A DNA stretch of 42,644 nt. Origin: an uncultured Pseudomonadota bacterium. Lineage in GTDB: Bacteria > Pseudomonadota > Gammaproteobacteria > Methylococcales > Methylomonadaceae. A program made the position numbers and the translations under genes. The notes beneath the pieces were generated by a model. It saw only the letters and a program-made list of their open reading frames with translations. It searched no databases and was not told the DNA's origin. Positions 1 through 9,316 of this stretch are shown piece after piece; position 1 is the first letter of the stretch; each line of letters starts with the position of its first letter. The DNA lies in NCBI GenBank assembly GCA_903875455.1, contig CAIQWF010000020.1, forward strand, positions 1 to 42,644, written 5' to 3'.

Positions 1-137
1 AGGTGGCCGAGTTACAAATTCGTGCCGCTCTATTAAATCGTTTCACTTATCTTGGCACACCCATGACAGTTGCTATAGCATAAAACTGTTTTGGGGTTGG
101 GGAGGCTTGGAACAAATTTGATTTGTGCAACAAAGCC
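1..137 (+). mobile_element. Partial IS5-family insertion sequence, 3' end
   Basis: The element enters from outside the window and ends at a terminal inverted repeat whose outward reading begins GGCTTTGTTGCACAAATC, close to the known IS903-type ends of the IS5 family. Bases 22-137 are repeated exactly, in reverse complement, at 42529-42644. Only about the last 135 bp of the element is present, carrying the C-terminus of its transposase. The junction with chromosomal DNA lies at 137/138, where the two copies diverge. Confidence 0.85.
3..83 (+). CDS. IS5-family transposase, C-terminal 26 residues (partial)
   Basis: An open frame enters from the left edge and stops at TAA 81-83. Its last residues read VAELQIRAALLNRF and then TYLGTPMTVAIA. 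The LNRxTxLGxP pattern matches the known C-terminus of IS5/IS903-group DDE transposases, just before the terminal repeat. Nothing of the catalytic DDE core is inside the window. The other copy of the same element at the right end gives the same peptide on the minus strand. Confidence 0.75.
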   Translation: MAELQIRAALLNRFTYLGTPMTVAIA

Positions 138-261
138 CTTTTTCTGGGTGATTCAAAAAATCAGATTTTTTAAACGTTTTAAATACCTCATCTTTTTCTG
201 AAGCAAAATATTTAACAAACTCATTAAAAGCAACTTCTAATTTTTCTTGATTAACAAGCAT
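138..261 (-). pseudogene. Unknown ORF interrupted by the insertion sequence
   Basis: An open frame begins with ATG at 261, with AGGA 8 bases upstream as a plausible ribosome-binding site. It starts MLVNQEKLEVAFNEFVKYF and runs through a Lys/Glu-rich, probably helical stretch straight into the insertion-sequence end at 137; beyond that the reading frame is IS sequence. About 41 residues are native. I do not recognise the family. The start overlaps the end of the truncated ATPase frame to its right, so the two may be parts of one rearranged locus. Confidence 0.4.
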
Positions 262-422
262 TTTTTGTTCCTGTGTCTTAAAGTCTGTTTCAACATCAAC
301 AAGAACTGCAAAATACTACTCTTGCCAGAGCTATTCGTCCCAAACAACCCCGTCACTCGCCCAAGCTGCATATCCAACTCGCGCCAGGATTTAAAATTTT
401 CAAGATGCAATTCAGTCAGCAT
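237..422 (-). pseudogene. Truncated AAA/SMC-like ATPase (DUF3696-type), N-terminal fragment
   Basis: The 61-residue frame starts MLTELHLENFKSW and carries a complete Walker A motif, GTNSSGKSS, followed by ILQFLLMLKQT. This is the usual N-terminus of AAA_15/AAA_21 ATPases with DUF3696, which normally run to several hundred residues. After LKQT the similarity to the expected family pattern is lost and the frame stops. Signature motif, Walker B and the rest are missing, so this is a broken gene, lost by deletion and/or IS activity. Relatives of this family are often found in defence or accessory loci, but nothing here shows a role for this copy. Confidence 0.65.
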
Positions 423-463
423 GATATTTTCTCAAAAGTAGCTTTGCAGTTTTTGCACAATCC

Positions 464-2479
464 TTATTTCACCCGCATCCCCGCCACCGCGCCATCATCA
501 GGATGCAACACCCACAAATCTTTTCCTCCGGGCCCTGCGGCTAACACCATCCCTTCCGACATCCCAAACTTCATTTTGCGCGGTTTCAAATTTGCTACCA
601 TCACCGTCAATTTGCCCTGCAAATCTTCCGGCGCATAAGCGGACTTAATCCCGGCAAACACTTGCCGCGTTTCATCGCCAATATCCAGCGTTAATTTCAA
701 CAACTTTTCCGCCCCTTCCACATGTTCAGCTTTGACAATTTTGGCAATCCGCAAATCAATTTTGGAGAAATCATCGTATTCAATTTCCGGAGCAATCGGG
801 TCAAACTGTTTTGCTTTCACTGCTGGAGTTTTTTCCAGATTTTCTTGCGAATCCGCCACAATCGCGGCGATTTTTTCCGCGTCAACCCTTGTCATCAAAG
901 GTTTGAACTCATTAATGGTATGAGCTAATAGCGGCTGCATTTCGTTAATCCAGCCTTGCAATGGCGTGTTTAAAAACTCTTCCACGTTGGCTGCCATTAA
1001 CGGCAACACCGGTTTTAAATAAGCTATTAACACACGGAACAAATTAATCCCCATGCTGCAAACCTGCTGCAATTCGGCTTCTTTGCCTTCTTCTTTCGCC
1101 ATTAACCAGGGTTTTTTCTCGTCAATATATTGGTTGGCTTTATCTGCCAACGCCATAATTTCGCGCATCGCTTTGCCGAATTCGCGATTTTCATAAAATT
1201 TGGCGATTTCTTCATTGGCATCAATAAACGACTGGAATAACTCAGGCTCTGCACAATTGTCCGAAAGTTTGTTCTCAAAACGTTTGGCAATAAAACCGCT
1301 GCAACGGCTGGCGATATTCACCACTTTGCCGACTAAATCCGAATTCACCCGCTGACTGAAATCATCGAAATTCAAATCCAGATCATCCAAACCGGCGCTG
1401 AGTTTTGCCGCGAAGTAATAACGCAAATATTCAGGATTTAAGTGATTCAAATAAGTGCGGGCTTGAATAAAGGTGCCGCGTGACTTGGACATTTTTTCGC
1501 CATTCACGGTTAAAAAGCCATGCACAAAAATCGCGCTCGGTGTTCTGAAATTCGCGCCGCTCAACATCGCCGGCCAAAACAGGGCGTGAAAATAGGTTAT
1601 ATCCTTGCCGATGAAATGGTACAGCTCGGCAGTGGAATCTTTTGCCCAAAACTCGTCAAAATTTAGCCCGGTTTTGTCACAAAAGTTTTTAAAACTGGCC
1701 ATATAGCCAATCGGCGCATCCAGCCAGACATAAAAATATTTGCCCGGCGCATCAGGAATTTCAAAACCAAAATACGGCGCGTCGCGGGAAATATCCCATT
1801 GCTGTAAGCCGCCGCCCAGCCATTCTGCCAGTTTGTTGCTGACTTCTGCCTGCAAATGTCCGGCGGTGGTCCAGTTTTGCAGCATTTGGGTAAAATTTGC
1901 CAGATTGAAAAAATAATGCACCGAATCTTTTTCAATCGGTTTTTCGCCGGAAACAGCTGAAACCGCATTTTTCAAATCCGTTGGAGAATAAGTCGCGCCG
2001 CACACTTCGCAGCCGTCGCCGTATTGATCTGCCGCGCCGCATTTTGGGCATTCGCCTTTAATAAAACGATCCGGCAAAAACATTTCTTTCACCGGGTCAT
2101 AGGCCTGGGTGATACTGCGAGAGCTGATATGGCCGCCGTCACGCAGGCGTTTATAAATCAGACTGGAAAATTCGCGGTTTTCTTCGCTGTGAGTGCTGTG
2201 ATAATTGTCAAAGACAATGCCAAATTCACTAAAATCAGCGAAGTGTTGCTGATAGGTGTTGGCAATTAATTCTTCCGGTTTAATCCCCAAACTGTCGGCT
2301 TTCAGCATAATCGGCGTGCCGTGGGTATCATCAGCGCAGATGTAATAACATTCGTGGCCGCGCTGTTTCTGGAAGCGGGTCCAGATGTCGGTTTGAATGT
2401 ATTCGACTAAATGCCCTAAATGAATCGGGCCGTTGGCGTAAGGCAAGGCGCTGGTAGCAAGAATTTTGCGTTTTGACAT
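464..2479 (-). CDS. metG: Methionine--tRNA ligase
   Basis: This cytosolic class I aminoacyl-tRNA synthetase charges initiator and elongator tRNA-Met. The protein has 671 residues, the long dimeric form. Visible motifs are the HIGH-type HLGH (20-23), the zinc-knuckle cysteines C144, C147, C157 and C160, and KMSKS at 329-333. The last 100 residues or so form the EMAP-like tRNA-binding domain found in dimeric bacterial MetG. It is transcribed away from apbC with 161 bp between the two starts, the same divergent metG/apbC arrangement known from many gammaproteobacteria. The start at [18 protein letters not shown] fits the family N-terminus. No oddities seen. Confidence 0.97.
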   Translation of the reverse strand: MSKRKILATSALPYANGPIHLGHLVEYIQTDIWTRFQKQRGHECYYICADDTHGTPIMLKADSLGIKPEELIANTYQQHFADFSEFGIVFDNYHSTHSEENREFSSLIYKRLRDGGHISSRSITQAYDPVKEMFLPDRFIKGECPKCGAADQYGDGCEVCGATYSPTDLKNAVSAVSGEKPIEKDSVHYFFNLANFTQMLQNWTTAGHLQAEVSNKLAEWLGGGLQQWDISRDAPYFGFEIPDAPGKYFYVWLDAPIGYMASFKNFCDKTGLNFDEFWAKDSTAELYHFIGKDITYFHALFWPAMLSGANFRTPSAIFVHGFLTVNGEKMSKSRGTFIQARTYLNHLNPEYLRYYFAAKLSAGLDDLDLNFDDFSQRVNSDLVGKVVNIASRCSGFIAKRFENKLSDNCAEPELFQSFIDANEEIAKFYENREFGKAMREIMALADKANQYIDEKKPWLMAKEEGKEAELQQVCSMGINLFRVLIAYLKPVLPLMAANVEEFLNTPLQGWINEMQPLLAHTINEFKPLMTRVDAEKIAAIVADSQENLEKTPAVKAKQFDPIAPEIEYDDFSKIDLRIAKIVKAEHVEGAEKLLKLTLDIGDETRQVFAGIKSAYAPEDLQGKLTVMVANLKPRKMKFGMSEGMVLAAGPGGKDLWVLHPDDGAVAGMRVK

Positions 2480-2640
2480 GGTGAGTTAAAAACTAAAAAA
2501 TTAAAAAAAAGATATGTTCATTATTGCATAAAAGCCGCGCGGTAAAAAAAGCTAAAGCTTTTTTAGGTCTGCTTTCTGTAAAATGATTTCATTCTGGGTA
2601 AATCACTTGGTTTCCCTCTTTAAATCTATATGGAGTAAAA

Positions 2641-3732
2641 ATGTCCAGCATTGAAAAAGCAACTGTCCAGGAGCTGTTAAAAACCTTTATTGACCCAAAC
2701 GTCGGCACGGATTTATTGTCGGCAAAATCGGTCAAGTCCATCACAATTGACGGCAATAATGTCAATGTCACTATTTCATTAGGTTATCCGGCAAAAACGT
2801 ATCTCAAGGAATTGCAACATGCGGTACAGGAACATTTGAAAGCTCTGGAGGGTGTCGGCACAATCAACGTCAGTGTTGAAGTCAATATTGTCTCTCATGC
2901 GGTGCAGCAAAACTTAAAACCGCAAGCCAATATCAAAAATATTATCGCGGTGGCTTCTGGCAAAGGCGGTGTCGGCAAGTCAACAACGTCTGTGAATCTG
3001 GCCTTGGCGTTAGCGGCAGAGGGGGCAACGGTGGGAATTCTCGATGCCGATATTTACGGCCCCAGTATTCCGATGATGTTAGGTTTGTCAGGGCTTCCAA
3101 CCAGCGAAGATGGCAAAACCATGTCGCCGAAAATCGCTTATGGCATTCAAAGCATTTCGATTGGCTATTTAATCCCGCAAGACCAGGCCATGATTGTACG
3201 GGCGCCGATTGCGGTGAATGCGTTGCAACAATTGCTGCGTGATACGCGCTGGGATAATCTGGATTATTTAATTGTGGATTTGCCACCCGGCACCGGTGAT
3301 ATTCAATTGACCCTGGCACAGCAGATTCCGGTTAGCGGTGCGGTGATTGTGACAACGCCACAGGATATTGCCCTGCTCGATGCCCAACGCGGGTTGGGAA
3401 TGTTCCAGAAAGTCAACGTGCCCGTGTTGGGCTTGATTGAAAATATGAGTGTGCATATTTGCAGCAACTGCGGCCATGAAGAGGCGATTTTCGGTTCAGG
3501 CGGCGGTTTGGCCATGGCGGAGAAAAACCAGATTGAGCTATTGGGTTCGTTGCCGCTGGATAGGGCGATTCGGGAAAATGCCGATGGAGGCAGACCCACC
3601 GTTGTGGCTGAACCAGAGAGCCGGGAAGCAGAAATTTATCGCGAAATTGCCCGGAAAATGGCGGCAAAGCTGGCGTTAAAGGCCAAAGATTTCAGCAGCA
3701 AATTTCCGAATATCGTGATTCAAAATACTTAA
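2641..3732 (+). CDS. apbC: Iron-sulfur cluster carrier protein ApbC/Mrp
   Basis: This P-loop ATPase binds and transfers Fe-S clusters to apo-proteins in the cytosol. The 363 residues comprise an N-terminal MIP18/DUF59 domain (about 1-85), a deviant Walker A GKGGVGKST at 107-115, the DLPPGTGD motif near 213-220, and the CxxC pair C274/C277 that bridges a cluster at the dimer interface in this family. GGAG lies 6 bp before the ATG and supports this start. The gene is divergent from metG, and mnmE begins 38 bp downstream, so the two may be cotranscribed. Confidence 0.95.
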   Translation: MSSIEKATVQELLKTFIDPNVGTDLLSAKSVKSITIDGNNVNVTISLGYPAKTYLKELQHAVQEHLKALEGVGTINVSVEVNIVSHAVQQNLKPQANIKNIIAVASGKGGVGKSTTSVNLALALAAEGATVGILDADIYGPSIPMMLGLSGLPTSEDGKTMSPKIAYGIQSISIGYLIPQDQAMIVRAPIAVNALQQLLRDTRWDNLDYLIVDLPPGTGDIQLTLAQQIPVSGAVIVTTPQDIALLDAQRGLGMFQKVNVPVLGLIENMSVHICSNCGHEEAIFGSGGGLAMAEKNQIELLGSLPLDRAIRENADGGRPTVVAEPESREAEIYREIARKMAAKLALKAKDFSSKFPNIVIQNT

Positions 3733-3770
3733 ACTCCTGCGTTTTATCCGCACTTACCCTCTATTTTGTG

Positions 3771-5117
3771 ATGACAACTTCAACAGACACTATCGCAGCT
3801 ATCGCAACACCTTCCGGCAACGGCGGGGTCGGCATTATCAGAATTTCAGGCCCAAAAACCCGGCAAATCGCTACAGAGCTAACCTGTCTGGAACTAAAAC
3901 CCCGCTACGCCCATTTTTCACCTTTTCTGGAACAGGACGGCAGCTTGCTGGACTCCGGTTTGTGTCTCTATTTTCCCGCTCCCGCTTCTTACACTGGCGA
4001 AGATGTAGTTGAGTTGCAAGGGCATGGCGGCATGGTGGTTCTGGATATGTTGTTGCGGCGGGTGTTATCGCTGGGAGCGCGATTAGCCAATCCCGGCGAA
4101 TTCACTGAGCGGGCGTTTTTAAACAACAAACTCGATTTGGCACAGGCTGAAGCGGTGGCAGATTTAATCGAAAGCAGCACAGAACAATCGGTGCGTTCGG
4201 CACAAAAATCCATGCAGGGCGTGTTTTCGGAACAGGTGAACGAGTTAGTCGACGAACTGACTGAATTACGGATGTTTGTGGAAGCGGCGATAGATTTTGT
4301 TGATGAGGAAATTGATTTCTTAGGTGATGGCGTTGTGGAGACAAAAATTCGCGATTTGAGCAGTCGAATTCAACGCATTCAAAACACCGCACAACAAGGT
4401 CGCTTGTTGCGTGATGGTATGACCGTGGTGTTAGCGGGCAAGCCGAATGCCGGAAAATCCAGTCTGTTGAATGCCTTAGCCGGACATGAAGCCGCGATAG
4501 TGACAGATATTGCCGGAACCACTCGCGATGTTCTGAAAGAACGAATTCAGATTGACGGGATGCCGCTACACATCATCGACACCGCCGGATTGCGCGACAG
4601 TGATAATGCGATTGAACGCGAAGGGATTCGCCGTGCTCATCTGGAAATGCAAAAGGCCGATTGTATTTTGTTGTTGGTAGATGCGCGGGAAGGTCAAGCT
4701 GACCCGGAGTTGCTCAAACAACTGCCAGAAAATATCAAACTGACCACGGTTTTTAACAAAATAGATCTGGTTGGCAAACAGCCTGAAATCATGGAAACCG
4801 AAGCGGGTTGTGTTTGCTATCTTTCCATTAAGCCTGAAAACGGCCTGGAACTTTTGACTCAGCATTTGAAGGAAATGATGGGTTACAGTGCTGCGACTGA
4901 AAATGTGTTTATCGCCCGTCGCCGTCATATCGAAGCGCTAATTCAAGCGCAGCAATCAGTGCAAAATGCCTTAATGCAAATTCAGGGCAATATTGCCGGT
5001 GAGTTAATTGCGGAAGACTTGCGTCTTGCACAAAACAGCTTGGCTGAGATTACCGGAAAATTTACCCCTGATGATTTGTTGGGGAAGATTTTTTCCAGTT
5101 TTTGCATTGGCAAGTAA
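3771..5117 (+). CDS. mnmE: tRNA uridine-5-carboxymethylaminomethyl modification GTPase MnmE
   Basis: With MnmG this GTPase installs the cmnm5 group on U34 of certain tRNAs. The protein has 448 residues from the ATG at 3771; a GTG one codon earlier is also possible, and no clear Shine-Dalgarno sequence separates them. It shows the N-terminal tetrahydrofolate-binding domain, a G-domain inserted in a helical domain with GKPNAGKS (223-230), DTAGLRD and NKID, and the diagnostic C-terminal CIGK ending. The neighbouring tRNA-Leu(UAA) belongs to a wobble class that MnmEG modifies, though the adjacency is probably coincidental. In many genomes mnmE follows yidC; here it follows apbC. Confidence 0.96.
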   Translation: MTTSTDTIAAIATPSGNGGVGIIRISGPKTRQIATELTCLELKPRYAHFSPFLEQDGSLLDSGLCLYFPAPASYTGEDVVELQGHGGMVVLDMLLRRVLSLGARLANPGEFTERAFLNNKLDLAQAEAVADLIESSTEQSVRSAQKSMQGVFSEQVNELVDELTELRMFVEAAIDFVDEEIDFLGDGVVETKIRDLSSRIQRIQNTAQQGRLLRDGMTVVLAGKPNAGKSSLLNALAGHEAAIVTDIAGTTRDVLKERIQIDGMPLHIIDTAGLRDSDNAIEREGIRRAHLEMQKADCILLLVDAREGQADPELLKQLPENIKLTTVFNKIDLVGKQPEIMETEAGCVCYLSIKPENGLELLTQHLKEMMGYSAATENVFIARRRHIEALIQAQQSVQNALMQIQGNIAGELIAEDLRLAQNSLAEITGKFTPDDLLGKIFSSFCIGK

Positions 5118-5155
5118 CAGCATGGACATCAGAGCATTGAAGCCCCTTTAGGCAT

Positions 5156-5186
5156 AAAAAAAACCGCTCACCGTTGCCAGTAGCGG
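5156..5186 (-). terminator. Probable terminator of tRNA-Leu
   Basis: Reading the minus strand downstream of the tRNA, CCGCT pairs with AGCGG (plus-strand 5164-5168 with 5182-5186) around a 13-base loop that can pair further, followed by eight U residues (plus-strand A run 5156-5163). This is a standard intrinsic terminator layout. It lies between the end of mnmE and the tRNA. Confidence 0.65.
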
Positions 5187-5223
5187 GTTCTATGAATTTT
5201 TTGAACTGTATTAAACCGGTAAA

Positions 5224-5310
5224 TGGTGCCTTAGGCCGGAATCGAACCGGCACGCCCGTGAAGGCGCAAGATTTTAAGTCTTGTGTGTCTACCGATTTCA
5301 CCACCAAGGC
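5224..5310 (-). tRNA. tRNA-Leu (anticodon UAA)
   Basis: The minus strand gives an 87-nt tRNA with encoded CCA: acceptor arm GCCTTGG pairing with CCTAAGGC, anticodon stem CAAGA/TCTTG with loop CTTAAAA (anticodon TAA), a class II variable arm, and the T-arm GCCGGTTCGATTCCGGC. It decodes UUA leucine codons. It is a single tRNA gene, not part of a cluster. Confidence 0.97.
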
Positions 5311-5412
5311 ATTACCGTTTTTCAGTAGAAGTCGCCATTATAGCGAAACTTTGCTTACTAAACCAGAGCCAAAACAAAAAAATATTACATCAACATCAAT
5401 AGCTTTAGTAAG

Positions 5413-5441
5413 TTATTGTTTCAGTGATGTTTTTTTATAAT
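5413..5441 (+). promoter_or_regulatory. Likely sigma-70 promoter of gltA
   Basis: TTATTG at 5413-5418 and a perfect TATAAT at 5436-5441 are separated by 17 bp, in the 319-bp gap between tRNA-Leu and the citrate synthase start. Transcription would begin near 5448, giving a leader of about 180 nt. Apart from this promoter I see nothing in the gap that looks like a gene. Confidence 0.6.
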
Positions 5442-5629
5442 CACTTATCGTATTCAAATTTTAAGGGGTGGCTACCAATATTCTATAACGAATCTTTTAT
5501 GTTTAATTTAAAGCGAGAGATTTGTTAAGCTTTGTTAAAATGACAGACCAGCTCTCTCAATGCTTTGATAGTTTCATTTTAAATATAAATTTACTAAGCC
5601 CTTATCTCTTAATAAAAAAGAAGGATGCC

Positions 5630-6928
5630 ATGACTGATTCACACAGCGTTACTCTCACAAATAAAACGACCGAAAAGTCGTTTGATATGCCCGTTCTATC
5701 AGGAACCATAGGCCCTGATGTTGTTGATATCCGCACTTTGCAAGCCCAAAGCGGCATGTTTACTTATGATCCAGGATTTATATCTACAGCGAGTTGCTCT
5801 TCAAGCATTACCTATATTGATGGTGATGAGGGCGTGTTGTTGTATCGCGGCTACCCCATTGAGCAACTGGCGGAACAATGTACCTTTTTAGAGGTTTGCT
5901 ATTTACTATTAAACGGTGAGCTTCCCGACAAAAAGCAGTTAGATAGTTTTACCCGGAATATCACCATGCACACGATGGTGCACGACCAGCTGACCAATTT
6001 TTTCAAGGGTTTTCGCCGTGATGCGCACCCTATGGCGGTTATGGTGGGAATTGTCGGGGCGTTATCAGCCTTCTATCATGATTCTTTAGATGTTAAGTCA
6101 AAACATGACCGCGACTTAAGTGCGTTAAGGCTCCTGGCTAAAGTTCCTACCATTGTTGCCATGTGTCATAAATACAGCTCCGGCCTGCCGTTTATGTATC
6201 CAAAAAACAAGCTGACCTATGTTGAAAACTTTATGTGGATGATGCACGGTACGCCTTGTGAAGATTATCAGCAAAATTCCGTTCTGGTCAGGGCATTGGA
6301 GAGAATTTTAATTCTCCATGCCGACCATGAGCAAAATGCCTCAACTTCGACCGTGCGTTTGGCAGGCTCAAGTGGCGCCAATCCTTTTGCCTGCATCACT
6401 GCGGGAATTGCCTGTTTATGGGGGGCTGCGCATGGTGGCGCAAATGAAGCCGTGTTAAAAATGCTGGAACAAATTGGCGATGTCTCACAAATTGACACCT
6501 ATATAAAAAGAGCGAAAGACAAAAATGACAACTTCAGATTAATGGGATTCGGGCATCGGGTGTATAAAAACTACGATCCCCGTGCCAAACTGATGCGGGA
6601 AACCTGCCATGAAGTGCTGACAGAATTGGGACTGCATGATGACAAGTTGTTTAAACTTGCTTTGGAGCTAGAAAGAATTGCCCTGGAAGATGAATATTTT
6701 GTAGCGAAAAAACTATATCCCAATGTGGATTTTTATTCCGGGATTGTCTTGCGTGCCCTAGGGATTCCGACCAATATGTTCACCGCGATTTTTGCAATGG
6801 GCCGCACCGTAGGCTGGATTGCGCATTGGGATGAAATGATTTCTGATCCTGAACAAAAAATTGGCAGACCCAGACAATTATACAAAGGCGCTGTTAAACG
6901 GAATGTAACGCCAATTTCCACTCGCTAA
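5630..6928 (+). CDS. gltA: Citrate synthase (type II)
   Basis: It condenses oxaloacetate with acetyl-CoA at the entry of the TCA cycle, in the cytosol. From the ATG at 5630 the protein has 432 residues, the usual size of hexameric NADH-sensitive type II enzymes; the frame is open upstream to 5522 but AAGAAGGA just before 5630 decides the start. Active-site segments are present: [11 protein letters not shown], the GAAHGGANE histidine region, and [14 protein letters not shown]. The gene stands alone with its own promoter and is not next to sdh genes as in enterics. Confidence 0.97.
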   Translation: MTDSHSVTLTNKTTEKSFDMPVLSGTIGPDVVDIRTLQAQSGMFTYDPGFISTASCSSSITYIDGDEGVLLYRGYPIEQLAEQCTFLEVCYLLLNGELPDKKQLDSFTRNITMHTMVHDQLTNFFKGFRRDAHPMAVMVGIVGALSAFYHDSLDVKSKHDRDLSALRLLAKVPTIVAMCHKYSSGLPFMYPKNKLTYVENFMWMMHGTPCEDYQQNSVLVRALERILILHADHEQNASTSTVRLAGSSGANPFACITAGIACLWGAAHGGANEAVLKMLEQIGDVSQIDTYIKRAKDKNDNFRLMGFGHRVYKNYDPRAKLMRETCHEVLTELGLHDDKLFKLALELERIALEDEYFVAKKLYPNVDFYSGIVLRALGIPTNMFTAIFAMGRTVGWIAHWDEMISDPEQKIGRPRQLYKGAVKRNVTPISTR

Positions 6929-6942
6929 ATAAAACAAAGCCG

Positions 6943-6978
6943 CACGGATAATATAACCACTAAAGATTATTATCCGTG
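6943..6978. terminator. Hairpin between convergent gltA and the secreted-protein gene
   Basis: CACGGATAAT (6943-6952) and ATTATCCGTG (6969-6978) are a perfect 10-bp inverted repeat with a 16-base loop. It lies just after the gltA stop and overlaps the last codons of the convergent gene. There is no long U tract, so it is a weak or factor-assisted terminator candidate usable in both directions. Confidence 0.45.
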
Positions 6979-7442
6979 TCTGCATCTTGGTTCTCATCGC
7001 TACTTGATTCGCAACAAGCGAACTGGCTTTTCTGGCCTCTGTTACCATATTCAGTTTGACGGGAAAGCTCTCCGACAGCGGCTTTCTTGCCATTGTTCTC
7101 AAAATACCAGTAATAGCGGACTTTATTGTCCTTGGATTTTATTAACACGGTCTTGCCGTTGTTATAACAGCTGTCAATGCCATAGGTTAAAATCTCCTTA
7201 AACACCAGGCTATCTTCATTTTCCTTCACCAATTCCATCGTTCCGCCGCAATTCAAAGAAGGATAATCTATTAAGTAACTCTCAGGATGGATTGTGACTT
7301 TAATCGCCCACCTGCTGTTATTGTCTTGAACGGCAAGTCCTGTCCATATCCCTTCCAGCTGTTGCAAAACCGTCTTTTGTTGTCCCTCAGCCAGACAAGC
7401 TATTGAGAACAAACAGCATCCGATCAGAAAAAATTTTTTCAT
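6960..7442 (-). CDS. Small secreted protein of unknown function
   Basis: The 160-residue product begins MKKFFLIGCCLFSIACLAEG, a clear signal peptide; cleavage after CLA or lipidation at a cysteine in this stretch are both possible, although the residues before the cysteines do not make a good lipobox. The mature part has alternating beta-type segments (GIWTGLAVQD, WAIKVTIHPESY, YYWYFENNG) recalling small lipocalin-like or META-type periplasmic beta proteins. The tail is acidic and low in complexity (SSSDENQDADTDNN). It lies 24 bp after yggS on the same strand with GGAG before its ATG, so it is probably cotranscribed with it. No specific function is recognised. Confidence 0.75.
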   Translation of the reverse strand: MKKFFLIGCCLFSIACLAEGQQKTVLQQLEGIWTGLAVQDNNSRWAIKVTIHPESYLIDYPSLNCGGTMELVKENEDSLVFKEILTYGIDSCYNNGKTVLIKSKDNKVRYYWYFENNGKKAAVGELSRQTEYGNRGQKSQFACCESSSDENQDADTDNNL

Positions 7443-7466
7443 TATTTTCTCCGTGATTGTGGTATT

Positions 7467-8153
7467 TCAGGCGGGATAATTTCTACTGCCAAACAGGGCC
7501 GTTCCTACTCTGACGATAGTTGCACCTTCTGTAATCGCCGCTTTTAAATCGCCAGTCATACCAAACGAAAAGGTATCCAGTTCAGGCAGGTTCAATGCCG
7601 AAACTACCTGATAAATTTTGCGGTAAGGAAGGCGTTGCAACTCATAATCTGTTTGTGGAGCAGGAATTGCCATGACGCCACGCAAGCACAGATTTGGCAA
7701 TTGCCTTACTTCAGCGATCAACTCCGGCAGTTCTGCCAAATTTACGCCAGATTTGGTTTCTTCATCACTGATATTAACTTGCAGACAAATGTTCAGCGGC
7801 GGCAAATGCAGCGGCCGTTGTTCACTCAAGCGCTGGGCAATTTTCAAGCGGTCAACGCTATGCACCCAGTGAAAATGGCTGGCGATGGGGCGGGTTTTGT
7901 TTGATTGAATAGGGCCGATAAAATGCCAGCTGATATTAAAGGCGGCAAGCTGCTGTTGTTTACTTAACGCCTCCTGCAAATAATTCTCCCCAAAATGCCG
8001 CTGCCCGCATTGATAGGCTGCTGCAATATCTGAAGCGGGCTTGGTTTTACTGACTGCCAACAATTGCACAGAACCTGATACTCGACCGCAAGCTATTTCC
8101 GCCTGCTTTATTTGGCTATTAATTAAACTAAAATTATGCGCTATAGTGTTCAT
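7467..8153 (-). CDS. yggS: YggS-family pyridoxal phosphate homeostasis protein
   Basis: This is a monomeric fold-type III PLP-binding protein that buffers PLP and affects amino- and keto-acid pools; no catalytic reaction is established for the family. It has 228 residues, a normal length. The PLP lysine is K36 in LLAVSKTKP, followed by HFGENYLQEA and the phosphate-binding FSFGMTGDLKAAI and VRVGTALFG segments near the C-terminus. It is divergent from pilT, the common yggS/pilT arrangement in proteobacteria. Confidence 0.95.
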   Translation of the reverse strand: MNTIAHNFSLINSQIKQAEIACGRVSGSVQLLAVSKTKPASDIAAAYQCGQRHFGENYLQEALSKQQQLAAFNISWHFIGPIQSNKTRPIASHFHWVHSVDRLKIAQRLSEQRPLHLPPLNICLQVNISDEETKSGVNLAELPELIAEVRQLPNLCLRGVMAIPAPQTDYELQRLPYRKIYQVVSALNLPELDTFSFGMTGDLKAAITEGATIVRVGTALFGSRNYPA

Positions 8154-8269
8154 GGCAGATGTGTTAATAAAATGATGCTACTATTAAACAATAGAGTTTA
8201 AAAAAAACCAAGCGACTGCCTGACCTCAGTTGCATCTTACTTTACCTTTAGATTTTGTGTGGGGATATT

Positions 8270-9307
8270 ATGGATATTGCTGAATTATTAACGTTTATGG
8301 TTAAAAACAAATCATCCGACTTGCATTTGTCAGCCGGGTTGCCGCCAATGATTAGGGTAGATGGCGATATGCGCCGGATTAATATCCCTGAACTGGATCA
8401 TAAAGAAGTACACGGTTTGATTTACGACATTATGAACGACAAGCAACGTCGTGATTATGAAGAATTGCTGGAAACCGACTTTTCTTTTGAGCTACCGGGA
8501 GTGGCGCGGTTTCGGGTAAACGCTTTTAACCAGAATCGCGGCGCGGCAGCAGTATTTCGGAACATTCCTACTGAAATCTTAAGTTTGGAGCAACTAAACG
8601 CTCCTGTGATTTTTAAAGAATTATCCAATCGGGCACGGGGGATGATTTTGGTAACAGGTCCCACCGGTTCCGGTAAATCGACGACCCTGGCCGGAATGAT
8701 AGATTATATTAACTCGACCAAATATGAGCATATTCTCACCGTAGAAGACCCGATTGAGTTTGTGCATAAAAGTAAAAAATGCCTAATCAACCAGCGGGAA
8801 GTTCACCGTGATACCTTGGGGTTTAATGAAGCCTTGCGTTCTGCGCTGCGGGAAGACCCGGACATTATTCTGGTTGGGGAGATGCGGGACTTGGAAACCA
8901 TTCGTCTGGCCATGTCTGCGGCAGAAACAGGACACTTGGTGTTTGGCACATTGCATACCACCTCGGCCGCAAAAACCATTGACCGGATTGTGGACGTTTT
9001 CCCCGCAGCCGAAAAAGACATGATTCGTTCGATGCTATCAGAATCGTTGCAATGCGTAATCTCGCAAACCCTGCTGAAAAAAATTGGCGGCGGCCGGATT
9101 GCAGCCCATGAAATCATGGTTGGAACTTCTGCAATCAGAAACCTGATTCGGGAAGCGAAAGTGGCGCAAATGTATTCTGCGATTCAAACCGGACGCAAAG
9201 ACGGGATGCAAACCCTGGATCAGGATTTGAAAGAAAAAGTTGATCGCGGTCTGGTGACAATGGCAGATGCACGTAGCAAAGCAGTTAATAAAAAAGACTT
9301 TGTATAA
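8270..9307 (+). CDS. pilT: Type IV pilus twitching ATPase PilT
   Basis: This hexameric ATPase at the inner-membrane base of the type IV pilus drives retraction. The ATG at 8270 (MDIAELLTFM) is chosen over an in-frame start at 8255 because GGGGA lies just upstream and the family starts here; this gives 345 residues. Visible are the N-terminal PAS-like domain, Walker A GPTGSGKST at 130-138, the Walker B/Asp-box region LVGEMRDLETI, the His box AETGHLVFGTLHT, and the AIRNLIRE retraction motif near the C-terminus. pilU follows after 9 bp. Confidence 0.97.
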   Translation: MDIAELLTFMVKNKSSDLHLSAGLPPMIRVDGDMRRINIPELDHKEVHGLIYDIMNDKQRRDYEELLETDFSFELPGVARFRVNAFNQNRGAAAVFRNIPTEILSLEQLNAPVIFKELSNRARGMILVTGPTGSGKSTTLAGMIDYINSTKYEHILTVEDPIEFVHKSKKCLINQREVHRDTLGFNEALRSALREDPDIILVGEMRDLETIRLAMSAAETGHLVFGTLHTTSAAKTIDRIVDVFPAAEKDMIRSMLSESLQCVISQTLLKKIGGGRIAAHEIMVGTSAIRNLIREAKVAQMYSAIQTGRKDGMQTLDQDLKEKVDRGLVTMADARSKAVNKKDFV

Positions 9308-9316
9308 GAGGGAATC

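Noticed and set aside
2543-2562. Perfect AT-rich palindrome between metG and apbC as a terminator
   Set aside because: It lies between divergent starts, where no terminator is expected, and its stem is almost all A/T.
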